A stretch of 24,249 nucleotides of DNA, from positions 1 to 24,249 of the forward strand of contig DAOTVS010000036.1 in assembly GCA_034436375.1 (NCBI GenBank), read 5' to 3'. Below are positions 1-6,933 of this stretch, piece after piece. Numbering within the stretch: position 1 is the stretch's first letter; every line of letters begins with the position of its first letter. Under the pieces are notes generated by a model. That model made no database searches and was not told the DNA's origin. It saw only the letters and a list, made by a program, of their open reading frames with translations. This DNA is from DAOTVS01 sp034436375. GTDB taxonomy: Bacteria; Chloroflexota; Anaerolineae; SpSt-313. The translations under genes and the position numbers were made by a program.

Positions 1-1
1 T

Positions 2-211
2 GTACACCCAGGGGCCATAAAGCGGGAAACCTTGGATCTTGGGCTGGGTCCAGACGGCAACCCTGTAGAGACGGGCCGGTGGCCCGTGTTGGCCGGCTGT
101 CTCAAGCCGCCGGATCTCCTGGGACATGCCCAATCTGGCCAATCAACTTTGACTTTGCTGGGGACCTCATTTATTATGGAGCCAGAGCAGCATGGAGGAA
201 ATGGGTCATGA
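2..211 (+). other. Open frame cut by left edge, possible C-terminal gene fragment
   Basis: A reading frame open from the window edge runs about 69 codons and ends in TGA at 209-211. It contains a stretch reading LGLGPDGNPVETG, but I recognise no family. The stop overlaps the ATG of the short antitoxin-like peptide at 208 (ATGA arrangement), which is typical of translationally coupled genes. It may be the end of a real gene, a decayed remnant or chance in GC-rich DNA; the left-hand sequence is needed to decide. Confidence 0.2.
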
Positions 212-243
212 TCCCGGTCAATATCCACAAGGCGGTGCTGTGA
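208..243 (+). pseudogene. Remnant start of a Phd/YefM-like antitoxin gene
   Basis: The 11-codon frame reads MIPVNIHKAVL and then stops. Its first 26 bases match the start of the intact antitoxin gene at 608 at about 22 positions, including 12 identical bases in a row (GTCAATATCCAC). The intact protein begins MTQVNIHEAK. This suggests a second, now truncated antitoxin copy, or a recombination scar of the toxin-antitoxin module. The similarity ends after about nine codons, so it cannot make a working antitoxin. Confidence 0.45.
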
Positions 244-244
244 T

Positions 245-596
245 ATGAACACGGACACGCTCAAGGTCTTCATCGTAGCGCGGGAGACGCAGTGCGCCGA
301 GTGAAAACAGGAACTCGATTGCCATTCCTGGATCACGCTGCGTGAGGGGCGAGGCGCACTGTGCCTCTCCTGCGCCGATCTGGATCATCTCGTCTTTCTA
401 CCCTCCGGTGATGCCGCATTGACCCGGCGCGCGCAGAAACACTCCAGGCTCTCGGCCGTGGTCCTCAAATGGAGCCGCGCGCGAACGCTACGAGAGGCAG
501 GGCCTGCTGGTGGAAGAGGAAGCGCTGGCCCAGGCTGAACAGGAATGCCTTGACTTAGCTAAGGACTTAGTCTACAATGAAGGTAGACCTTGGTAA
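245..596 (+). pseudogene. Degraded DUF2293 gene (premature stop, frameshift, truncated)
   Basis: From ATG 245 the frame reads MNTDTLKVFIVARETQCAE and then meets TGA at 302-304, where a second cysteine of a CxxC pair would be expected. The same frame continues with a zinc-ribbon-like stretch (CLSCADLDHLVFLPSGDAAL) and KHSRLSAVVLKWSRAR. At about 474-484 one base appears to be missing, and the reading moves to the frame containing ERYERQGLLVEEEAL, which closes at TAA 594-596. The pattern matches my memory of the N-terminal half of DUF2293 proteins, whose usual longer C-terminal part is absent. The toxin-antitoxin promoter lies inside the decayed 3' end. Stop, frameshift and truncation together make this a pseudogene; the family label is from recall. 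Confidence 0.65.
550..578 (+). promoter_or_regulatory. Sigma70-type promoter with operator-like repeats for the toxin-antitoxin pair
   Basis: TTGACT (550-555) and TACAAT (573-578) are separated by 17 bp. The spacer carries a perfect palindrome CTTAGCTAAG (554-563) and GACTTAG occurs twice (552-558 and 564-570). An inverted repeat GTCTAC-N7-GTAGAC (570-575, 583-588) spans the -10 region, followed by AAGGT-AG-ACCTT (580-591). Antitoxins of the Phd/YefM family commonly repress their own promoter by binding such palindromes, so autoregulation is a reasonable inference. Confidence 0.65.
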
Positions 597-607
597 GGGA
601 GGGTATC

Positions 608-829
608 ATGACCCAAGTCAATATCCACGAGGCCAAGACAACTCTCTCCAAGCTGCTTGAGCGGGTGATGAAGGGCGAGGAGATCATCATCGCTAAAGCG
701 GGCAAGCCCATTGCTCGCCTGTCTCCCATCGAACGGCCCCCCTGCCGCCGCACACCGGGGAGCGCTGCCGGCCAAGTCATCATTGCGCCCGACTTTGACG
801 AGCCGCTGCCCGAGTTCGAGCAGCTATGA
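608..829 (+). CDS. Type II antitoxin, Phd/YefM family
   Basis: This 73-residue protein should bind and neutralise the PIN-domain toxin encoded just downstream and repress the shared promoter. The N-terminal part (MTQVNIHEAKTTLSKLLERV, then EEIIIAKAGKPIARL) is the typical Phd/YefM DNA-binding fold, and the C-terminal part (about residues 50-73, rich in acidic and hydrophobic residues) is the usual toxin-wrapping tail. I chose ATG 608 because the family begins close to the VNIHEAK motif and GGGAGGG lies just upstream; an in-frame TTG at 590 would add an unlikely extension. The stop overlaps the toxin start by 4 bases (ATGA), which predicts translational coupling. The exact subfamily is not certain. 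Confidence 0.88.
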   Translation: MTQVNIHEAKTTLSKLLERVMKGEEIIIAKAGKPIARLSPIERPPCRRTPGSAAGQVIIAPDFDEPLPEFEQL

Positions 830-1215
830 GAGTCCTGCTGGATACCCACGCCTTTCTCTGGTGGATCATGGATAGCCCTCTCCTACCGCCGGCGAGCCGC
901 AAGATCATAGAGGATGGCACCAACGAGCTATATCTGAGCGCTGCCAGTGGCTGGGAGATCGCGATCAAGGCGGCGCGCGGCCGGCTGCAATTGCCCGCCG
1001 CCCCGGAGCGGTTCATGGCCGAGCAACTGGTGCAGAACAGCATCCAGGTTCTGCCGGTGCAGATGAGCCACGCACTCCATGTCTATAGCCTGCCGCCCTA
1101 CCACCAGGATCCCTTTGATCGCCTCCTGATTGCCCAGGCCCAAATGGAAGGCATTCCCATTCTCACCCTGGATGCCGAGATCGCCCGCTACGACGTCCGC
1201 ATCGTCGGCCGGTGA
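826..1215 (+). CDS. Type II toxin, PIN-domain ribonuclease (VapC-like)
   Basis: The 129-residue product is a PIN-domain endoribonuclease, expected to cleave RNA with Mg2+ or Mn2+ when free of its antitoxin. The acidic active-site residues are visible: D6 in LLDTHAFLW, E44 in SGWEIAIK, D95/D98 in HQDPFDRLL and D116 in LTLDAEIARY. The length is normal for the family and nothing appears missing, so the toxin is probably active. The start overlaps the antitoxin stop by 4 bases. PIN toxins with the LLDTHAFLWW opening usually pair with Phd/YefM-type antitoxins, as here. The RNA target cannot be read from the sequence. Confidence 0.9.
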   Translation: MRVLLDTHAFLWWIMDSPLLPPASRKIIEDGTNELYLSAASGWEIAIKAARGRLQLPAAPERFMAEQLVQNSIQVLPVQMSHALHVYSLPPYHQDPFDRLLIAQAQMEGIPILTLDAEIARYDVRIVGR

Positions 1216-1227
1216 TGCATCGCAAAC

Positions 1228-1275
1228 CAGGAGTAGCAACCGGGGCCGGAAACCCGGCCCCGGTTGCTACTCCTG
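1228..1275. terminator. Perfect 22-bp inverted repeat between convergent genes
   Basis: The arms 1228-1249 and 1254-1275 are exact reverse complements of 22 bases around the 4-base loop AAAC. The hairpin lies 12 bases after the toxin stop and 12 bases before the stop of the minus-strand gene, so it can serve both strands. No T-run follows on either side, so it is not a textbook intrinsic terminator; it may block read-through or protect 3' ends. Confidence 0.6.
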
Positions 1276-1287
1276 CACACACAGATG

Positions 1288-2121
1288 CTATTGGCTCAAT
1301 CCCGAGAACCGCCGCACAAGCTCGGCGTTGATCGCCACCTGGTCCTCATACTCCGGGTACATGCCCACGATCACCGCATCGTTGGCCTTGATGTGGCGGA
1401 AGGTCTCCTCGAACGCCTTCTCCACCAGCTCCGGCCGGTCGCACAGCCGCCCTGCCGCCAGGATCTTAAAGGCCAGGCAGGGCCGGCGCGTCTGCCTCAT
1501 GGCTTGCCACATGCGCGGCGGGTCCTCCTCCAGGTACACCTCAGCACGGGGCAGGGGCACATAGCCCAAGAGCGCCTTGAGCTCTTCGCGCGAGCGGTGC
1601 CGCTCATAGACGCAGGTCATGTAAAAGTCCACATCCCAACCCTGGCTTTCGATGGCATCCACGACCGCTGGCATGTGTGTCGACACGCCCACCAGCATCC
1701 CGGCGTCGCGCACCTTTTTGCAGAACTCGCGCGCCTCCGCCAGCCGCCCCTCCTTGAACATCACGTCTGTCACCTCGCCGTGGTGGGCCACGCCGAGCGT
1801 CCCCACCTCCGCCAGGCTACGCAGGCAATCGGGGTCCTTGGGGTCCTCGCTGGCCAGCGCGATGAACTGCAACTGCCCGCCCCGCTCCCGGTGCTGCCGC
1901 AGCAACCCCTCGCTGCCCCGGCCCGCCTGCCAACAGGTGATCCCCGCCCGCTCGCAATCGGCGAAATGCTGCAGGATCTGCTCTGTCGTGAAATAGCGGC
2001 GCATCTGATTGTTCACGAACCGCGACAGGTGCGACCCGCCGTTGATGCAGTTCGAGCCCACAATCAAGCGCGAGAGCTTGTAGGGGCCGAAATCGATTTG
2101 AGGTAAGGTGTTGACGCTCAT
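1288..2121 (-). CDS. Putative aldo/keto-reductase-like TIM-barrel protein
   Basis: The 277-residue product begins MSVNTLPQIDFGPYKLSRL, and ATG 2121 is preceded by AGGAGG at a spacing of about 5 bases; upstream in-frame starts lack such a site. The opening LSRLIVGSNCINGGSHLS resembles the first strand of aldo/keto reductases (LSRLGLGT...), and the rest alternates beta strands and helices as in a TIM barrel. Examples are QFIALASEDPKD and the later stretch RPCLAFKILAAGRL. I cannot identify the usual catalytic Asp-Tyr-Lys-His tetrad with confidence, so the protein may be a relative without reductase activity. It is transcribed alone from a predicted promoter at 2296-2324. The family assignment is tentative and the substrate is unknown. 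Confidence 0.65.
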   Translation of the reverse strand: MSVNTLPQIDFGPYKLSRLIVGSNCINGGSHLSRFVNNQMRRYFTTEQILQHFADCERAGITCWQAGRGSEGLLRQHRERGGQLQFIALASEDPKDPDCLRSLAEVGTLGVAHHGEVTDVMFKEGRLAEAREFCKKVRDAGMLVGVSTHMPAVVDAIESQGWDVDFYMTCVYERHRSREELKALLGYVPLPRAEVYLEEDPPRMWQAMRQTRRPCLAFKILAAGRLCDRPELVEKAFEETFRHIKANDAVIVGMYPEYEDQVAINAELVRRFSGLSQ

Positions 2122-2295
2122 GCTGACCTCCTTGATGCGATAGTCCAGAGGCAACCACTGACGATAGCCCCTCAAGATGCCAGGCAGCCTGTGCAACAGG
2201 TCCGTTTTGCCCTGATGGGGATGGATGGCAAAAGTGTGGCCGGGCGGCAGCAGCCAGGGGCAGGAGATTGGTCAAGGCGGCTCATGCCTTTCTCT

Positions 2296-2324
2296 ATTCT
2301 GATACGTTCCCCTGAACAAGTCAA
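2296..2324 (-). promoter_or_regulatory. Possible promoter of the aldo/keto-reductase-like gene
   Basis: On the minus strand TTGACT (2324-2319) is followed after 17 bp by CAGAAT (2301-2296), a fair match to a housekeeping promoter. It would leave a leader of about 170 nt before the ATG at 2121. I see no clear riboswitch in that leader. Confidence 0.4.
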
Positions 2325-2348
2325 TTTGAGTGCGGCATCATTCCCGGC

Positions 2349-2377
2349 GTGACAACCCGCAGGCATGATGGTATAAT
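2349..2377 (+). promoter_or_regulatory. Sigma70-type promoter of the zinc-ribbon membrane protein gene
   Basis: GTGACA (2349-2354) and a perfect TATAAT (2372-2377) are separated by 17 bp and lie about 30 bases before the start codon at 2408. GGGGAGGAG at 2392-2400 gives a strong ribosome binding site. The arrangement is back to back with the minus-strand promoter at 2296-2324. Confidence 0.7.
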
Positions 2378-2407
2378 CGCAGCCAGCAATCGGGGAGGAG
2401 ATGAGGC

Positions 2408-2959
2408 ATGACCTTGCCTGATAGTGTCAACTCGATCATCCAGATCGTGCTGTTCGTGTTGGGCGCTTACCTGCTTGCCTTTTACCTGGGGTTGATCGTC
2501 TGGACGGCGCGGGATATCTCCAGCCGCACCCGCGACTGGTTGGGCCGTTTCCTGGCAGTGTTGCTGGTAGCGGTTTTCAACATCCCCGGGCTGATCCTCT
2601 ACATTGTGCTGCGGCCGCGGGAGACTCTGGCGGAGGTTTATGGCCGGGCGCTGGAGGAAGAGGCGCTGATGCAGGGCCTGGAAGAGCAAGATTCCTGCCC
2701 TACCTGCAAGCGGCATGTCGCACAGGATTTCGTGGTGTGCCCCTATTGCCGTACTTCGCTCAAGAATCGTTGCTCGGCCTGCAAGCGCCTGCTGAACCCG
2801 CACTGGGAAGTGTGCCCTTACTGCGGTGAGGACCAGGCGGCGCGCGCGCCTCGCACCGGCAAGGCGAATGCAACGCCTGCTACCCCTTCTCCACCGCCGG
2901 CTACTCCGGCGGCGCCTCCGGCAAACCCTCCAGACGAGGCCAGTGCCCCAACGTCTTGA
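2408..2959 (+). CDS. Membrane protein with double zinc ribbon
   Basis: The 183-residue protein has two predicted membrane helices (about residues 10-33 and 46-67), then a cytosolic or surface part with eight cysteines in four CxxC pairs: C97/C100, C111/C114, C122/C125 and C136/C139. This is the signature of a double zinc ribbon (DZR-type) domain. The last 40 residues are a low-complexity Ala/Pro/Thr tail. Such proteins are frequent in Chloroflexota and their job is generally unknown; the ribbons probably bind two Zn2+ ions and mediate protein contacts. The gene has its own promoter. Its last 59 bases overlap the end of the convergent minus-strand gene, which is unusual but not rare in compact genomes. 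Confidence 0.85.
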   Translation: MTLPDSVNSIIQIVLFVLGAYLLAFYLGLIVWTARDISSRTRDWLGRFLAVLLVAVFNIPGLILYIVLRPRETLAEVYGRALEEEALMQGLEEQDSCPTCKRHVAQDFVVCPYCRTSLKNRCSACKRLLNPHWEVCPYCGEDQAARAPRTGKANATPATPSPPPATPAAPPANPPDEASAPTS

Positions 2960-4577
2960 GGCGCTCCAACACGCGGGCAAGTTGATCCTCAGGCACGAGG
3001 ATAGCACGGTCTGATACGGCGGCTCCAAAACGCTGCGCCAGCTCTGGATCGCTCTTGAGTTGGCGCAGCGTTTCCGCGTTGGCCGTCTGCAAGAGGATAG
3101 CGCGGCGCAGGGTGATGCGGCCAAAGCCCTGCCCCCAGCTCTTCAGAGTCTGCACCGCCTCGGCGGGAAGGGCGGCGCCACTGGCCCGTTGCAGGAAAGA
3201 GGCGATCTGCGCGGCCTGAATGCCGCTATTCTGCGCCTGCCAGACGGATTCGGGGTCGAGCTGGTAGAGATCACTATCCCTCTCCCGCCCCTGCCAACGG
3301 GCAAAGCGCTCGATGCGCACGCGGTCATAGGCACTCGCCCCACGCGGGACGGCGATGCGCAGGTCACTGCTCACGGCAATCGGCGCCGCCTCGGGTTCTG
3401 GCGGCGCCGCCGCCAGGCGGAGCAGGGCCCAGCCCCAGGGCGTGATGCGGAAGCAGGGCGAGGGCCCGGAGGGCTCGCTGAGGGCGACAGCGCCCAACCA
3501 GTAGAGTGGGCGCAGCACCAGATGCCGGATCAGGGCGCCCTCCACATCCTCCCAGTGGGCAAAGCCGGAAAGGTATTGGCCGGTCGCGGCGTCGCGGATA
3601 TACCAGGAATCGTAATCGCCGTCGGGGCGTGCGAAATCGGGCTGCGCCTCGTGCATGGCGGCGATGAAATCGCCCAGGCGGAGCCATCCCTCTGGCAGGC
3701 GGCGCAGCGCCTCGACGACGCTCGCGCGCGCTGCCAGAGGGTCATTGCGCCAGCCGGTATCCTCGCAGCGCAGCGAAGGCACCCGGCGCAGCTCATTCCA
3801 GCGCGGGTCGCTGCGCCAGGCATCGAAAAGCGCCTGTTGTCGCTCAAAGGCGCCCCCTTCCAGCCAGGCGCGCGCCGAGTTCCCTACGCCCAACTGCATG
3901 CCCCGGCGCACGGCCAGCCGCGTGCGCACCGCCAGCCGCACCAGGAGCGCCAACCGCTCGGGGTCAGCGGGGCCGCGCCAGCGCTGGCTCAGGGGGGCCA
4001 GCGCCGAAGGCGCTACGGAGCCGTCGCGGAGCAGCAGCGCTGGGGTGCAGCGCAGGTGGGCCAGCCAGGTTGCCAGGTCAAGGGCCAGGTCATCCCTCGC
4101 CTCCTGGCCAGGACCTTCTACCGCGACCGGCGTGAGGGCGATGGCCGGAGCCCCGGCCGCCGGGTACCCCGGCAGGATGGCCAGCAGGTCGGGTGGGATG
4201 TAATAGACCTCGCCGTGATAATTGCCCAGGCGCCCATAGCGGCGAAAGAGCAACCCGGCATACCAGAGGCGCTCAGTGGCCCCCGCTGGTTGCCTCCAGG
4301 GCTGCTCGCGCTCGATAGCGCGCGGCCCCAGGCGGCGTAGCTCGCCATAGCGGGCGGTCAGCAGGTGGCCGCGGATGGCGCCACCCGCATTGATCACTTG
4401 CGCCAGGGCAGCCCTCGCCTCGGCTGGCAGTGCCGCCACAAAGGCCCGCAGCCGCTCCGGCTCCAGCATCGTCGCCGCCAGGGCCGCCGGCTCGGCTGCC
4501 GGCGCCTGCCACTGCTCGGCAATGGTGCGCAGCATCACATCGCCATATTCGGAAAGCGATTCCAGCAAGCTACGCAT
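2901..4577 (-). CDS. Helicase-associated (XPB/Ssl2 N-terminal-like) protein without motor domain
   Basis: The product of about 558 residues carries a C-terminal segment with YQLDPESVWQAQNSGIQ, ALPAEAVQTLKSWGQGFGRI and DRAILVPEDQLARVLERLK. This matches what I recall of the helicase-associated domain found beside XPB/Ssl2 helicases. No Walker A or DEAD/DEAH motif is present, so it is not itself a helicase. The N-terminal half is Ala/Arg/Leu-rich and looks like winged-helix repeats (RAALAQVINAGGAIRGHLL), suggesting DNA binding. I chose ATG 4577, preceded by GAGG at 6 bases; an alternative ATG at 4589 lacks such a site. It starts 15 bases after threonine synthase and is the last gene of that operon. 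The role is unknown. Confidence 0.7.
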   Translation of the reverse strand: MRSLLESLSEYGDVMLRTIAEQWQAPAAEPAALAATMLEPERLRAFVAALPAEARAALAQVINAGGAIRGHLLTARYGELRRLGPRAIEREQPWRQPAGATERLWYAGLLFRRYGRLGNYHGEVYYIPPDLLAILPGYPAAGAPAIALTPVAVEGPGQEARDDLALDLATWLAHLRCTPALLLRDGSVAPSALAPLSQRWRGPADPERLALLVRLAVRTRLAVRRGMQLGVGNSARAWLEGGAFERQQALFDAWRSDPRWNELRRVPSLRCEDTGWRNDPLAARASVVEALRRLPEGWLRLGDFIAAMHEAQPDFARPDGDYDSWYIRDAATGQYLSGFAHWEDVEGALIRHLVLRPLYWLGAVALSEPSGPSPCFRITPWGWALLRLAAAPPEPEAAPIAVSSDLRIAVPRGASAYDRVRIERFARWQGRERDSDLYQLDPESVWQAQNSGIQAAQIASFLQRASGAALPAEAVQTLKSWGQGFGRITLRRAILLQTANAETLRQLKSDPELAQRFGAAVSDRAILVPEDQLARVLERLKTLGHWPRLEGLPEAPPE

Positions 4578-4592
4578 AACCAACCTCATGTA

Positions 4593-5840
4593 CTATAGCC
4601 CCAGTTGCTTCACCGCCTGCGCCAGGCTGGCTGCCGTCGGGTCAATGCGGTGCGGCGCGGTGCCGGCGGCGCGGATGGCGCTCCCGACGTCTTTGAGGCC
4701 GTTGCCTGTCACGAGGAGGACGATGCGCTCCCGGGGGTCCACGCGGCCCTCGTGCAGGTCACGGCGCAGGCCGGCCAGGGGGGCGGCGCCTGCGGGCTCG
4801 GCAAAGACGCCTGCCTCCTGGGCGAGGATGCGCATGGCTTCGAGGATCTCCTCGTCGCTGACGACGGTAAAGGCGCCCCCCGTCTCACGGACGGCGCGCA
4901 GGGCCTTGACCCGGTCGCGCGGGATGCCCACACTGATGGAATCGGCCAGGGTCGAGGGCGCGCAGGGCTCGATCTCCTCGCCGCCCTGCGCCCAGGCCCG
5001 CGCCAATACGGCCGACCCTTCGGCTTGCACACCGATCAGCCTGGGGCTTTGCTCGATCAGTCCCAGGGCCAGCAGGTCGCGCAGCCCCTTGCCCAGCCCG
5101 CCGATGATGCAGCCATCGCCCACGGAGACATAGATGCGATCGGGCGCTTGCCACTGCAATTGCTCGCAAATCTCCAGGGCGGCCGTCTTTTTCCCTTCGG
5201 AGAGGTAGGGGTTGTAGGCCGTATTGCGGCTGTACCAGCCGTATTTGTGCGAGGCCTGCAGGCACAGGTCAAAGGCCTGATCGTAAGAGCCGCGTACCAT
5301 GAACACGGTGGCGCCAAAGAGCAAGAGCTGCGCCACCTTGGCCTCGGGGGCGCGCTCGGGCACGAAGATGACGGTGGGCAGGCCCACACTCGCCGCAATG
5401 CCTGCCAGAGAGGAAGCGGCGTTGCCGGTCGAGGCGGCGGTGACGGTGCGCCGGCGCCCCTCCAGGGCTTTGACAACACCCACCGCCGATGCGCGGTCCT
5501 TGAACGAGGCGGTGGGGTTGCGGCCATCGTCCTTGACCCACAGGCTCTGCAGGCCGAGGCGCTCGCCCAGGCGCCGGGCGCGGCAGAGTGGGGTCCAGCC
5601 GACCTGCAGGGGCGGGATGAGATCGGGCCGCTCCACGGGTAAAAGCTCCAGGTAGCGCCAGATGGAAGGCTCGCGTCGCTCGGCCAGAGCCTCGCGCGTC
5701 AGCCGCTTGCGGATCGCTGCATAGTCGTAGATGACGTCGAGGATGCCCTCGTTCCCATGCCTGGGGCAGACGTAGGTCACTGCCGCTGGCTCATATTCCG
5801 CGCCGCAGAGCACACAGCGCAGACCCTGGACAAAGCTCAT
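4593..5840 (-). CDS. thrC: Threonine synthase
   Basis: This PLP enzyme converts O-phospho-L-homoserine to L-threonine, the last step of threonine synthesis. The 415-residue product starts with a small zinc-ribbon-like segment (C9, C12, C25), has the PLP lysine in ASFKDRAS (K114), the STGNAASSLAG loop (about 137-147) and a glycine-rich phosphate-binding loop SVGDGCIIGGLGKG. These are typical of the shorter threonine synthase class that begins with a cysteine-rich ribbon. ATG 5840 is preceded by GAGGGGG. The frame stays open far upstream, but that part overlaps the kinase gene and is not used. It lies 16 bases after the GHMP kinase stop. Aspartate kinase, the first enzyme of the pathway, starts about 2 kb away on the other strand. 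Confidence 0.93.
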   Translation of the reverse strand: MSFVQGLRCVLCGAEYEPAAVTYVCPRHGNEGILDVIYDYAAIRKRLTREALAERREPSIWRYLELLPVERPDLIPPLQVGWTPLCRARRLGERLGLQSLWVKDDGRNPTASFKDRASAVGVVKALEGRRRTVTAASTGNAASSLAGIAASVGLPTVIFVPERAPEAKVAQLLLFGATVFMVRGSYDQAFDLCLQASHKYGWYSRNTAYNPYLSEGKKTAALEICEQLQWQAPDRIYVSVGDGCIIGGLGKGLRDLLALGLIEQSPRLIGVQAEGSAVLARAWAQGGEEIEPCAPSTLADSISVGIPRDRVKALRAVRETGGAFTVVSDEEILEAMRILAQEAGVFAEPAGAAPLAGLRRDLHEGRVDPRERIVLLVTGNGLKDVGSAIRAAGTAPHRIDPTAASLAQAVKQLGL

Positions 5841-5856
5841 ATTGCGTCCCCCTCTA

Positions 5857-6849
5857 TCAGGAGCCCGATTCCTCCACGTAGATGATCTTGCTGCCCTGCG
5901 GCTCGAAGCGAAAAGGCACGGGCCGCAGCTCGGGCAGGGCGCGGATAATGGCCTTGTGCCGCTCGGGCGGGGCGTAGAGAAGCAGGAAACCGCCCCCGCC
6001 GGCGCCGCTGATCTTGCCGCCAATGGCCCCCTGCCGGCGGGCCTCTTCGTACCAGTGATCAATGGCCGGGTTGGAGATGCCTGCAGCGAGCTTTTTCTTC
6101 TCCAGCCAGCCCTCATGCAGCACCTCACCGAAACTGCGCAGGTCGTTGCGGCAGAGTGCATCGCGCAGGTCCGCCGCCAATTGCACCATACGGCGCAGGG
6201 CCTGCCGGCGGGCCGCATCGCTCTCGGTGTTGGCCTTTTGCTCCTGCAGAATGGCATCGGCAGAGCGGGTGAGGCCGGTGTAGAAGAGCAGCAGCCCCGC
6301 CTGCAGGGCCTCTCGCGTGCGCCGGTCGCAGATGATGGGGTCAACAAAGACGCTGCCGTCGGGATTGAACTGGGTGGCTTTGAGCCCCCCATAGGCGGCG
6401 ATGTACTGGTCCTGTTTGCCGATGGGTTTGCCGCAGATTTCGATCTCGATGCGGCAGGCCTCGCGCGCCAACCGCTCGGCGCCGACGTGCTGGCCCATGT
6501 AGGCATAGAGCGCGTTGAGCAGTCCCACAGTGTAGGTGCTGGAAGAGCCCAGGCCTGTGCCCTGGGAGGGGATGTCGGAGATGGAGGTGATCTCGATGCC
6601 CCCATCCAGCCCGGTCATGCGCAACGCCTCGCGGATCAGCTCGTGCTTGAGCTCAGCGACGGTATCGACGATCTCCGTCACCGAATAGCTGGCGCGGATC
6701 TTGTGGTCGAATTTGCGGTTGACATTGATATAGATGTACTTGTCAATGGTCGTGCTGACGACCATGCCCGGCTCGTGCTCATAGTAGGCGGGCAGGTCCG
6801 AGCCGCCGCCAGCAAAGCTGATACGCAGGGGCGTGCGCGAGATAATCAA
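5857..6849 (-). CDS. hddA: GHMP kinase, D-glycero-D-manno-heptose 7-phosphate kinase-like
   Basis: The 330-residue protein has the GHMP kinase motifs: an N-terminal RTPLRISFAGGGSDL, the ATP loop IPSQGTGLGSSS (about 93-104) and the C-terminal GKISGAGGGGF near 280-288. The opening MIISRTPLRISFAGGGSDLP fits HddA, which phosphorylates heptose 7-phosphate at C1 on the route to GDP-heptose. The neighbouring gene encodes a GmhB-like heptose bisphosphate phosphatase, which acts directly after HddA, so the assignment is supported by context. I chose the TTG start at 6849 because GAGGGGGG lies 5 bases upstream and the family begins at MIISRTP; a GTG two codons earlier is possible. Related sugar kinases such as fucokinase are the main alternative. 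Confidence 0.85.
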   Translation of the reverse strand: MIISRTPLRISFAGGGSDLPAYYEHEPGMVVSTTIDKYIYINVNRKFDHKIRASYSVTEIVDTVAELKHELIREALRMTGLDGGIEITSISDIPSQGTGLGSSSTYTVGLLNALYAYMGQHVGAERLAREACRIEIEICGKPIGKQDQYIAAYGGLKATQFNPDGSVFVDPIICDRRTREALQAGLLLFYTGLTRSADAILQEQKANTESDAARRQALRRMVQLAADLRDALCRNDLRSFGEVLHEGWLEKKKLAAGISNPAIDHWYEEARRQGAIGGKISGAGGGGFLLLYAPPERHKAIIRALPELRPVPFRFEPQGSKIIYVEESGS

Positions 6850-6877
6850 ATACACCCCCCTCAAGACAAGATGGAAC

Positions 6878-6907
6878 CGCAGATGAACGCAGATAAACGC
6901 AGATGGG
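6878..6907. repeat. Three tandem 10-bp units of a dispersed CGCAGATGAA-type repeat
   Basis: The units are CGCAGATGAA (6878-6887), CGCAGATAAA (6888-6897) and CGCAGATGGG (6898-6907). I recall this GCAGATGAAC-type motif as a widespread intergenic repeat in environmental bacteria, often mistranslated into peptides resembling SAFICVHLRF. It lies in the 122-bp gap between the heptose genes, just upstream of the TTG start. Its function is unknown. Confidence 0.6.
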
Positions 6908-6933
6908 TTACGGCGTTGGTCACCAACTACCGT

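Noticed and set aside
302..304. In-frame TGA at an expected cysteine in the DUF2293 remnant as a selenocysteine codon
   Set aside because: A frameshift and C-terminal truncation follow in the same gene, so decay is the simpler explanation; no SECIS-like element was seen just after the TGA.
1130..1564. Plus-strand frame across the toxin end and the hairpin
   Set aside because: It overlaps the PIN toxin in another frame and then reads antisense to the aldo/keto-reductase-like gene; no domain is recognisable.
3060..4340. Long plus-strand open frame opposite the helicase-associated-like gene
   Set aside because: It is antisense to a well-supported gene, has low-complexity Arg/Gly/Gln content and matches no family; such frames are common in GC-rich DNA.
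5841..6605. Upstream extension of the threonine synthase frame
   Set aside because: The open frame overlaps the GHMP kinase gene in another frame, and the extension is Arg/Pro/Ser-rich with no recognisable domain. ATG 5840 has its own ribosome binding site.
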